From NCBI GenBank assembly GCA_002914805.1, contig JXTB01000066.1:644236-708235 (forward strand): 64,000 nt of DNA, written 5' to 3'. The number at the start of each line of letters is the position of its first letter. The stretch's first letter is position 1. The notes under the pieces were generated by a model. The model worked only from the letters and a program-made list of their open reading frames with translations, did not search any database and was not told the DNA's origin. Shown here one piece after another: positions 36,001-45,613 of the stretch. The translations under genes and the position numbers were made by a program. Origin of the DNA: Parasponia andersonii (taxonomy: Eukaryota > Streptophyta > Magnoliopsida > Rosales > Cannabaceae).

Positions 36001-37064
36001 GCATTTGACTGGTCCTTCAAAATATCGCCATTTTAATTGTAGATCATGGTAATAATATGTGATTCACGGCTTTCCTGGGTGATTGTAAGAGCTAAAAGGT
36101 GAAATTGACCATTTTCGGGGTCTGAAGTATTAGTTTAATAGTCAATGGTGGTGAGCATATTTGTTTTTCCTTCCCAATGTTACTTTTACTTTGTCCCGTA
36201 TGCATGCATTAAGATAAGGAGCTTTGTATTTATAAACTAAAATAACATGAATATGCATGTATTCAACTGAACCTCCACTGATTTCGGATTTTGTGAAGTT
36301 TGATGTGTACGGCAGCTTATTTGGGCTTCTGACGGCCCATCCAATTGCGCCATTAGTTTCTCTCCACCACCTGGACGTGGTCCAGCCCATATTCCCGGAC
36401 ACAAATAGGGTAAAAGCCTTGGAAAGGCTCAAGGGCCCAATGGAGCTGGACTCAGCTGGGCTGATGCAACAGTCCATTTGCTATGACAAGAGCCGGAGCT
36501 GGACCATATCGATCTCGTGGGGGTACGCAGTTCAAATATTTCGGGGCATTTTCTCGGTCCGAGACATGGAGATGCCAGCTAGGACATTCCTCAATTGGTA
36601 CCAGAGAGCCGACTACACTGGCTACGCGTTCAACACGCGCCCTTTCAGCAGGAACACGTGTCAAAAGCCCTTTGCGTATTACTTGTCAAAAGCTACATAT
36701 GATTCAAATACAAACCGAACTACAACCGAGTATGTTCTGAATCGGACATCGAACATGACATGCAAATGGAAAATGCCGGATCCTTCTCGGATTCAGACAG
36801 TGGAGGTTTACAAGAGACCCGACCCGTATATTTGGGACAAGGTAATTACGTTTTTATCCTTTGATCGTGCATTTATGTATGGAAATATAGATTTAGTGGA
36901 TATTCATTTTAGTGTTTTCATTTTTTAAATCTTTTTTTTTATTTTGTTTTTTTGAACAGGCTCCAAGGAGAAATTGTTGTAGAATATTGCCAACGAAAAA
37001 GAAAGGCACTCTGTTGATTGATGTAGGAGTATGCAACGAAGATGAAGTTGTAGAGTTACGGTGA
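33036..37064 (+). CDS. DUF604 family Fringe-like glycosyltransferase
   Basis: Three exons: 33036-33902, 36299-36841 and 36960-37064. All junctions are GT-AG in phase 0, giving 504 aa, the usual length of this plant family. It is predicted to be a type II membrane protein of the Golgi: a short cytosolic end, a signal anchor at about residues 19-38 (MTKLMVFSLLIFLTYISYSI), a Pro/Asn-rich stem, then the catalytic domain. The motif VMGDDDTVFV (DDD at 190-192) is the metal- and nucleotide-sugar-binding DxD site of Fringe-type (GT31-like) enzymes. YGGGGFAISY and YGSDDR follow at the end of exon 1. Exon 2 carries the DUF604 part (CYDKSRSWTISISWGYAVQ), and exon 3 ends with paired cysteines (RRNCC). 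The acceptor sugar and biological role are not known. Intron 1 is long (2.4 kb); intron 2 is 118 bp. The leader holds a (CT)n tract and a TATA box. Confidence 0.93.
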
Positions 37065-37746
37065 AACACATTGGACTGAAGAAATGGAACCGGCCTCCGT
37101 TTGATATTATTATTATTTTTTTAATCTTTTTTTCCATTTTCAGAGTTTATTTTCTTCCTATATAATATATATAAAGCGTAACTCACGTCTGAAAGATTTT
37201 ATTGGCGTCAACAACCATAGATTAGATGTCAATTTAACTTTTAGGTCACGTTTAGATAAAAATATTCAAAAAAGAAAATCATTCTGTTTTTTATTTTTCT
37301 TTTTTTTCTTCGTTACGAATTAGTAACTATGCCCTTAAATAAATTTATAAATTCTAAGGAGTAGAAATTTTCCTGAGCTAAATTAATCTATTAAATATTT
37401 TAATCCTCTCAAAAATTGAAGGGCAATTGAGAGGAGGTCAAGTAGTCATCAAGAGCATTTTGTTTCCAACCCGCATTCAAGTTTTAAACAGACCGTTGGT
37501 CATATAAGTCGAAAAGTAATGTGACTCAATTTGCATAACATCAAATATTTGCTCAACTGCCATGAGACCAGTATAATCTGATATGCTTTCGGTTAATATT
37601 GATCCAAGGTAAAGAAGGAATAACCAAAAGCAAACATGTTGACTGAAGCTCAGTTTGACAATATTACCGCTTACCTCTAGTTAGGGTTAGAAATCAAACA
37701 TTATTATTGAATCCCCAATTTGAGCATGTTGCCACTGAAAAGCTTA
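37065..37746. other. 3' flank of the DUF604 gene and intergenic DNA
   Basis: Non-coding. The first ~100 bases are probably the 3'UTR of the glycosyltransferase gene. TTA at 37744-37746 is the left target duplication of the MITE that follows. Confidence 0.5.
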
Positions 37747-38546
37747 GGTCCTGTTTGGTATTGTTTTTTATTTTCTGTTTTCAGAGTTGTGTTTTAAAAA
37801 ATATGAACAAAAACTGTTTTATAATGTTTTCAGAAAATAATGGGTGTTTGACAAATATTTTCTAAAAACAATTTTTAGGGAAAAAAAAATTATATGAATA
37901 TAAAAATTATATTTGTATAATAAAAAAAAATATTAGAGAGGAAAAGTCAAGAGAAAGTGATTAGAGATAAATTTAAGTAAGAGAATAAGAAGAGAGAAAG
38001 TAATAAGAATATATGGAGATAAAAAAAAGTTATAAAAAATAAAATAGTAATAAAGAATGAGGAGAGATAATGTGATTAAAAAAATGAAGGCATAGAAAAT
38101 GATGTGAGAGAAAGTGATGAAATAAAATGAGGAGAGAGAGTGACGAGAGAGAATGAGAAGAGAGAGAATGAGAAGAGAGAAAAAGATAGAGAAAAAATGA
38201 TGATAGAGAATGAGGATTGAGAGAATGAAGAGAGAGAAAGTGATGAGAGAGAGAGTGAGGAGAGAGAGAATGGTTAGAGAAGGTGGTGAGAGAGAAAGTT
38301 ACAAGAAAATGTGTATATGAAAGTCATATAAAAAAAATTTTATTTTTTTTCAGAAAAAGAAAAAATTAAGAAAATATCTTGAAAACAACATTTTATTGTT
38401 CTCTGAGTTTTCTGTTTTCTTTTAATTTTGTTTTTGAAAATTGTTCTAAGAGAACAATGTCAAACACCCTTACATGTTCTCAAAAAAACAATTTTCTGTT
38501 TTTAAAAACAAAAAACTGTTTTTTATTTACGATGCCAAACAGCCCC
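37747..38546. mobile_element. Tourist-like (PIF/Harbinger-type) MITE with polypurine core, copy 2
   Basis: Begins GGTCCTGTTTGGTATTG and ends GATGCCAAACAGCCCC. Both ends are flanked by TTA (37744-37746, 38547-38549), the typical target duplication. About 37930-38310 is almost all purine on the plus strand (GAGAGAAAGTGATGAGAGAG and variants). Inverse copies of GTTTTCAGA-type sequence lie on either side of this core, and an extra end-like CAAACACCCTT lies at about 38463. Same family as 9838-10622. No coding capacity. Confidence 0.82.
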
Positions 38547-38549
38547 TTA

Positions 38550-39126
38550 GAAACTAAGCATTTACTGAATGTGGATGAGATGCATTATTGAATCCACAAC
38601 TTAATCATATTCCCTCTCATTATAAGGATTAGAAGCTAGCATTATTGAATGTGGGTGAGAATAGAATGTTGCTCAAAACACTTAGTTTTGAAATTAAGTC
38701 ATCATTATGTATGGTAATAAAATGTTTTAACTCTTTGTTAAGAAATTTTATATTCGAATTGTTTTACCATGATGATCACCTTATGCGTTATTTCAATGAT
38801 TAGAACCTATAGTCTCACTCAGCTCAGCCCATCACAAACTCTCTTGAGACACAGTCAACGCCAAACGGGGAAACGACATCAAAAGAATTGGCGTTTGGTA
38901 TTCGCCGTATTGTATTGGGCGAGTCAAGGACAAGGACAAGGGAACGCGCCTTCATCTTTAGACAATTCTTCATCAGATGTCGTTGTTCCCAATCCCACTC
39001 CATCTCCAGGCCAGCCTGTAATATTTTTACGTGTGGACCCCAGCTCGCTCAGCCTTCTCCTTGTCGACTCAATAACTCGTCTTTCTCCTCCTCCTCAAAC
39101 CAAAACCCCAAACCAGAACCAAAGTC

Positions 39127-39130
<4 letters not shown>
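38550..39130. promoter_or_regulatory. Upstream region of the malectin-like receptor gene
   Basis: The presumed promoter and leader lie here, but no clear TATA box was chosen. The frame of the downstream gene is open back to 38888, but that part is low in recognisable protein features and runs through a CT repeat, so it is read as leader. Confidence 0.45.

Positions 39131-39171
<41 letters not shown>
39131..39171 (+). repeat. (TC)n tract directly before the start codon
   Basis: About 20 TC units end one base before the ATG at 39173. Being in the open frame, it would encode Leu-Ser repeats if translation began upstream; it is more likely leader. Confidence 0.9.
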
Positions 39172-39172
<1 letters not shown>

Positions 39173-40594
39173 ATGGAGTTTCAGTACAGAAACTTCGAAA
39201 TCTCTCTTCTCCTCCTCCTCCTCCTCCTCTCTCTCTCATTCCCACCTTCTCTCTCCTACACGCCCTTCTCTCCGGTCGACAACCACCTCGTCAACTGCGG
39301 CTCCGCCGAGGACGCCACAATCGACAATCGCCTCTACGCCGCCGACCACTCCAGTCGGAAATTGCCGTTTTGCTCTTCGGATCGGTCCCTTGCCGTGAGG
39401 AATGAGGACCCTTTTGCGGGTTCTTCCTCCTCCCGACTCTACGACACGGCTAGAGTTTTCAAGAAGCCATCGGAGTACAAATTCGAGATCAGAGAAAAAG
39501 GGACTCACATGGTACGCCTCCATTTCTATGACCTCAATTCCTCTAAATTCGACTTTGGTAATGCCCGATTTCACGTCGTGGTTGATAAATATGTCGTCTT
39601 GAGCAACTTTAACGGCGGACTTTCGGTGAAAGCCCCTTTGGTCAAGGAATACCTGATCTGGGTCGATTCCGATACTCTTGTGATTAGGTTTTTGCCCACT
39701 GAATCTTCAAAATTCGCGTTCGTGAACGCGATCGAGGTCATTTCTGCTCCGAAAGACCTCGTCCCCAATTCTGCCCTGTACCTAGATTCTCTTCAATTTG
39801 AGAATTTGGATGGCTGGTCAAACCAAGCTCTCGAAGTCGTTTACAGAGTCAACGTTGGAGGTCCTAAAGTGACACCATTCAACGACACTCTTTGGAGGAC
39901 ATGGGTCCCCGACGACGAGTATCTGGAATCGAGTTCATGGTCGGAGAGACTGTACTTCGGTGGCCGAATTAGGTACCAAAGTGGCGGAGCAAGCCGCGAA
40001 GTCGGACCCGATAATGTGTACAAAACCGCGAGATTGATTCGGAGTAGTAACGGTTCGATCCCGAATGTGAACATCACTTGGGTCTTTCCAGTGGCCGGAG
40101 GAGGAGGCTATAAATACCTAGTCCGATTACACTTCTGTGATATTGCTAGTATTTCGCTTGAGTTGCTCTTCTTCAATGTTTATGTTAATGGGAATTTGGC
40201 TATTGAGAACTTGGATTTGTCAAGTGTCACAAACGAAATGCTGGCTTCTCCATACTATGCTGATGTTGTTGTTGATTCTTATAGTTCTGGTGTTTTGAAA
40301 GTGAGCATTGGACCTTCAAATGAGAGCTTGTCACATGCCATAGATGGTATTCTTAATGGGGTTGAGATCATGAAGCTGAGTAACTCAATGGGCAGTTTGG
40401 ATGGTCCAGATTCAGCTGATGTCGTTTTGAGACATTGGCCGGGAAGAACTGGTGTTTTGATTCCTTTGGTTGCTGCTGTGTTATTGGTTTTGAGCTTATC
40501 TATTGTTTTGCGTAGAAGGATAATTGAGACCAAGGAGTCTATTGAGTGGTCGAAATTGCCTGTGAATGTTTCAGAATTCAATGCCAAAGTTTAA
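39173..40594 (+). CDS. Malectin-like receptor protein without kinase domain (CrRLK1L-related)
   Basis: Single exon, 473 aa. Signal peptide at about residues 1-28 (MEFQYRNFEISLLLLLLLLS). Two malectin-like domains follow: about 34-190 (NHLVNCGS, then HMVRLHFYDLNSS) and about 215-385 (VYRVNVGG, then YLVRLHFCDIAS). This is the ectodomain pattern of the CrRLK1L family, which senses cell-wall state and RALF peptides. A membrane segment spans about 427-446 (GVLIPLVAAVLLVLSLSIVL), followed by a basic stop (RRR) and a 24-residue tail with EWSKLPVN. That resembles the W-x-x-LP juxtamembrane motif that precedes the kinase in full receptors. Then comes TAA. Full CrRLK1Ls have 800-900 aa; no kinase coding was found downstream. 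The 39173 start is chosen because it places the signal peptide at the N-terminus, although the frame is open to 38888. It could be a co-receptor or decoy, or a gene that lost its kinase. Confidence 0.88.
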   Translation: MEFQYRNFEISLLLLLLLLSLSFPPSLSYTPFSPVDNHLVNCGSAEDATIDNRLYAADHSSRKLPFCSSDRSLAVRNEDPFAGSSSSRLYDTARVFKKPSEYKFEIREKGTHMVRLHFYDLNSSKFDFGNARFHVVVDKYVVLSNFNGGLSVKAPLVKEYLIWVDSDTLVIRFLPTESSKFAFVNAIEVISAPKDLVPNSALYLDSLQFENLDGWSNQALEVVYRVNVGGPKVTPFNDTLWRTWVPDDEYLESSSWSERLYFGGRIRYQSGGASREVGPDNVYKTARLIRSSNGSIPNVNITWVFPVAGGGGYKYLVRLHFCDIASISLELLFFNVYVNGNLAIENLDLSSVTNEMLASPYYADVVVDSYSSGVLKVSIGPSNESLSHAIDGILNGVEIMKLSNSMGSLDGPDSADVVLRHWPGRTGVLIPLVAAVLLVLSLSIVLRRRIIETKESIEWSKLPVNVSEFNAKV

Positions 40595-40805
40595 AAGCAG
40601 CCAAAGAAGAGTTTGGTTATCTCATGAAGACATTTAGTCTGTGGCTTTATTAGTTGAAGATAATTATTAACTTTGAATTTGAAGTTTCTATAGGGGTTTA
40701 TGTGATTTGGTTTTTGTTTTTGTTTTTCTAAAGTTCTGCTATTAGTACTATTGACACTTCTGTAATCATTTTTGTGTAAAATGCAAACTTATAAGTTGTA
40801 TACTT

Positions 40806-40915
40806 TCGTCTGTGTACTTATTCTGTACTTAAAAAGGAAGAAGAATCATTTTGTTTAGCTTCGTCTGTCTACTTATTTTGTACTTAAGAAGGAAGAAGAA
40901 GCATTGGGTTTAGCT
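40806..40915. repeat. 55-bp tandem duplication in the 3' flank
   Basis: Two adjacent copies starting TCGTCTGT at 40806 and 40861. Both contain TACTTATT, TGTACTTAA and GGAAGAAGAA. They lie in or just past the 3'UTR of the malectin-like gene. Confidence 0.8.
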
Positions 40916-42099
40916 TTGCCGTATTGGGGTTTTCATCCGCTTCTGCAAAAGCATATATGTTCCTGGTTCTTATCTACCGCACAAGTCTTATTCGGGTAAA
41001 GTTGTGAACTTGCGATAACGTCTCTTCTTGTAATTTGTTTTAAAACCTCGACCTGCTGAATCTTTTTCCGAGTGCAGCCGTCAAAAAGGGCGGTTTTAGC
41101 TGATATAATGGGCCAAGCCCTTGTCTCAACGGCCCGGAATAGTTGGCTCATTTTGTGTTAATTTATCTTGGTGACTTATTACTTTAAAATACGTAGGATA
41201 TAGCAGAATTGTGAAATCCCCTAGACCTATATAACAAAATCAAGCATGTAACACAATCAACTTGTGAATACCGAAAAGAAATAGCTCTCTTTGTTTAGGT
41301 TCTTCTTTTCCCCATTTTTCTACACAGAAATATTACAAATAAATAAATAAATGAAGGTCAAATTGTTGCCTTAACTGGAAGAATTTTGTGCTTGGAAAAT
41401 GTTGACCAATCATCGTAGTTGTGCCGGGCACAACGCAAGAAGTTCGATTTCTTCTTAATAGAGTACAAATCATAGATATTATTAGTATTCTTAATTCACT
41501 TGCTGATTGACAAATAATTTTTGTTTTCTTACTGGATCTATGATATGTACACGTAGGTTATCCAGAGATAGTTATTGTAGACAGCCTAATGATTCCGACC
41601 TGGGTTCCTGATAAAGTGGTTCATCAATTGTAGTTCAAAATAGAGATACATATACTTATACATTTACATATAAATGCATTTTCAAATTTCAAATGATGTT
41701 ATAATCACTTCAAAATAAAAAAAAAATGTGTAAATTTGATATAATCAGATAAAATTTGCTGATTTAAATGCTCTCTCACCATTTTGGTTGTAGGCTTCTA
41801 TACCTCCCCTCAATAAGGAGGGCCCTAAGTTCGGATACCATTCCACCGGGTGAAAAAAAAAATCACTATCCAACAATAGGATATTTTTATACGTACAGAA
41901 CACATATTAAGTGCTAAGTTAAATTGTAAATATGGAACAAGATCAGAACCATGCAATATACAAATATGTTTATATATATATAAACTTCAAAATCAAAGGA
42001 TATACAAATACTGATAGAAAAATATTCATTCAAAAATATTCATTCCATTTGATATATATATATATATATATAGAGATATAGGTTATAATAGGTTTTTTT
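40916..42099. other. Intergenic DNA, no gene seen
   Basis: No supported gene. Contains an (AT)n tract at about 42052-42071 just before the solo LTR. Confidence 0.5.
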
Positions 42100-42104
42100 C
42101 CTAT

Positions 42105-43053
42105 TGTGGGACCTGTTCCCAAGTCATACGCCACGTGGACGACCGAGCGGGTGAACAGGTCATAAAAGGGGTTCACCGTCCGACAGGTATCGAGAGTGAT
42201 TAGTTAAAGGCCACGCGGGTCACACGTGATTTCACAATCGGTCATTGGGCCGTCCGAAGTTAGGGCCGAGCCAATCACAGACTCTGGACAGTCTCGGCTC
42301 AGTCCGACCCTTACCTCGACAGATGGGGGATCAGAAGCCCCAAGGGTCTTCTACCTGAATACAATGGCCCTTACCTCGACAACTGAGGGGTCGGAAGCCC
42401 CAAGGGTCTTCCACCTGAATACAATGGCCCTTACCTCGACAGCTGGGGGGTCGGAAGCCCCAAGAGTCTTCCACCTGAATACAATAGAAAGCAACTCACG
42501 ACTCCAGACCCAGACAGAACATTTAATGCGATCCTGGGTAGGTGTGCATAAGGGACAAGCCGTCCTGACAGAACGGCGATTTACCCAAATCTCACCCCTG
42601 ACAGATTCAAGATGTAGGAGGCGGCGGAAATCAGGCTACGGCGATACAGAGGAGATCACGGAAATCTCGGCCCGTAACCTCTGAAAAATACTTTGAGGAG
42701 AAAGGTACTCAATCCGGAGATTGAGACCCGCATGGTTCACAATCTCAGGACTATACATATATGAGCCATGCATTCCCGAGAGGGGCATGTACGCTTATAG
42801 AAAGAAGTATATAAAAAAGCTTATGAGCAAGAAACAAATATATACTCATACTGAACTAATTCCTTGCTACCCTGTATCAAAGATAAACCACTGACTTAAG
42901 CATCGGAGAGTCTTTGCAGGTAGCCACCCCCGTCTCTCTGATCTTGTTTGGAGTTCAGAGTACTTTGGGATAGCGAGGACACGTGGACAATTGGAGAATA
43001 CAGCATCAGCGGTTCAGAGACACGTGAACGGCTGGTGAGAAACCGCTCCAACA
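42105..43053 (+). mobile_element. Solo LTR of the same gypsy (Tat) family
   Basis: Runs from TGTGGGACCTG to CCGCTCCAACA, flanked by the perfect 5-bp duplication CCTAT (42100-42104 and 43054-43058). In reverse orientation it aligns with the LTRs of the 18556-32465 element through shared blocks such as ATGCTTAAGTCAG, CGCTATCCCA and CGAGGTAAG. On the plus strand a TATA-like AGTATATAAAAAAG near 42808 gives the promoter direction. There is no internal region, so the full element was lost by LTR-LTR recombination. It is a different subfamily member (949 bp, diverged from both full-element LTRs). Confidence 0.9.
42308..42487. repeat. Three 60-bp tandem repeats in the U3 of the solo LTR
   Basis: Three units of exactly 60 bp, each with CCCTTACCTCGACA, CGGAAGCCCCAAG and CCACCTGAATACAATG or a close variant. 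The LTRs of the full element carry this segment once. It lies some 350-500 bp upstream of the TATA-like box, where U3 enhancer repeats occur in other plant LTR elements. The open frame through it is not a gene. Confidence 0.9.
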
Positions 43054-43058
43054 CCTAT

Positions 43059-43928
43059 CTATACGAATTTTTGCCTATCTAAAAAAAATATTTATGTATA
43101 TATATTGTCATATCCTATTAGAGGAATCTATATGTTGTCATATCCACTCATCAGTTTGTGATCTTGTAAAAACATTGTGGAGTGAACACCTCCCACCCCA
43201 CTACAGTCCCATGTGTTAAACAAGAACAAGTATTCGTTACACCTATGCCACCCACATCAGCTAAGGAACAAGCAATACACACATCAAACACACGAGCACC
43301 CCAAATAAAATTTCGATAATCCACGAATGCCACATGCTTCTACTTCAACCTATACCCTATAACCATACACTAATATTTTCTTATTTATTTTACTTAGGTT
43401 ATAATACTTGCCAAATTATTATAAGATCCCCTTAACTAGAGTATCTATCAAAACTTCACAATAGTAGGAAATCACATTCACATACCATCCTTTTTATAGA
43501 TTTAATAATACTAAACGCTGACTAATTAGAAAAAAAACGACAACAAGTTGGATTGCCCCGAATTAATGATATCCTTAATTATTGCTCTATCTGGATAATT
43601 GGAGAGTGACACTTAAGTGAGAAAAAGAAAAGGTATAGTTTGGAGCCAGTTTAACCATGAAATGTTGCATGACCCTTGCAAGCGTAGTTGACTATTAAAT
43701 TGTAATGAGTTTCATGATATATGCCCCACTTGGCAACTGCAACGTCATCTCACGTAAAATGGGAAGTTATTGGTTCCCCTTATTACGATTGTTTATAGTA
43801 CCAAAATATGGCACACATGAAGTTCATGAACCATGCTTCTTCAAAATTTGTTTTTTTGGTTGTTTTTTGTTTTGGGCCTCTAATTACATTCCATAGGCTC
43901 ATTAGTTTATGATATCTATCATTCCTCC
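43059..43928. promoter_or_regulatory. Upstream region of the FRO gene
   Basis: Intergenic DNA between the solo LTR and the FRO gene, presumably its promoter. No gene was recognised. Iron-response elements could not be assigned with confidence by eye. Confidence 0.45.
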
Positions 43929-43937
43929 CTATAAATA
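43929..43937 (+). promoter_or_regulatory. TATA box of the FRO gene
   Basis: CTATAAATA about 110 bp before the start codon at 44042. Transcription would begin near 43,960. Confidence 0.65.
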
Positions 43938-44041
43938 CACCCAACGTTAACTCACATTCTCCTCAAAGAAAAATACTTATATATAGTACCTCTCTCAAGT
44001 CACTAAACCTCCATAAGAGAGAAGACAAAAGAGAGAGAGAT

Positions 44042-45578
44042 ATGGATCCAAGGGTGGTGAGGAAAACACCAACTTCACAAGATCATATGATCTGTAGGAT
44101 TAGAGCAGCCATGAGGGTACTACTGTTCGTACTGTTCATGGGGTTCATTTTGATTTGGATCATAATGCCCACCAAGACTTATAAGCTAAAATGGCAGCCT
44201 CGTCTCAAAGCCAAGCTTAATACGTCGACCTATTTCGGATCACAAGGTTCGAAATTATTGATCAATACCATAATATTGTTCATAATTTTTGGTGTTTAAT
44301 CATCCGAAAATTTTTACAATTATCCCATCATATTAATGTCAATTTATATTTTATACATAAATATACACACAGGTTTGACGCTTCTGATTTACACATGTCC
44401 CGTTTTATTATTTGCTGTTTTGGGCTGCGTCTACATCCATTTGGGAAAGAAACTGGATGATCATGATAACCCGAAAAGGTTCACATATGATTATAATTCT
44501 ACTAAAATTTATTTTGTAACTAGTTCATATATACACATTATTAGTGGGAATTAATTAAATTGATTTTATATACATACTGATTAATATTGTTTAATTTGTT
44601 GATATATATATATTTGTATTTTTGAAAAAAATTAAGCAGCGGAGAAAAACAAAATAAGTTTTGTTTGTGGAGGCAACCTATGTTTGTAAAAGGTCCTCTA
44701 GGAATCGTTACAGGCACAGAGCTTTGCTTCTTCTTCATGTTCATTGCACTCCTACTTTGGTGTTTCGCAACTTACCTGCACAACAGTTTCGCCACAATCA
44801 CCCCAAAATCGGCGGCCAAAGCCGGAGAAAAAGTGTAAGCCAAACTAACTAGTTTGGTAACATTTTTAATTATTTGTTATATAATTACTTTCAAATTTTG
44901 AAATGACTTGATAATGTTGAAATTTTCTCGAAAAATTGGTTTAATTAAATCTCTTTTATTTTTTGTAAAAAAATATGTGAATGTATATGTCCAAAAAATT
45001 AAAGATATTTACTAATTAATTAAGAGCAATATTATATCTATTACTGAATGATACTAATTAATAAATTTAATTCTACTTAATTATAATTATAATTATCTCA
45101 TTACAAACTGACGTACCATGTGTGATATACTAGACACTGCTATACTCAACGTCATTCATTAATTAATCATTTTTAACTATCTTTAGATCCTATATATGGT
45201 GTTTGGCATGCATGCAGCTGGCAATCCAAGCTAGACAGTTCAGCACTGAGATTAGGGTTGATTGGGAACATATGCCTGTCGTTTCTGTTCTTCCCGGTGG
45301 CCCGTGGTTCGTCGGTGCTGCGGCTGTTCGGCCTGACATCGGAGGCCAGCATTAAGTACCACATTTGGCTGGGACATTTGGTCATGACACTCTTCACGGC
45401 TCATGGCCTTTGTTACATCATCTTTTGGGCTGTTACAGATGATATCTCTCAGGTTTTTTTTTTTTTAAATCTTTTTTATTAAAATAAATGCCATTTCCTT
45501 ATAATAAATCAATCTTTGGCTTTAATTTTTCCTTCTTAATTAAAAGGAAATATATCTAGTATATGAACTATATAGTGG

Positions 45579-45613
<35 letters not shown>

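Noticed and set aside
40595-42060. Search for a kinase domain downstream of the malectin-like receptor
   Set aside because: No frame with kinase motifs (GxGxxG, HRDLK, DFG) was seen on the plus strand before the solo LTR.
42226-42684. 152-aa open frame with repeated LNTMALTST-like units
   Set aside because: It runs through the three 60-bp U3 repeats of a solo LTR; a 60-bp unit without a stop gives a repeated peptide by chance.
44661-44852. 63-aa frame in FRO exon 3
   Set aside because: The correct frame here reads FVKGPLGIVTG, a conserved FRO segment; this frame is a shadow.
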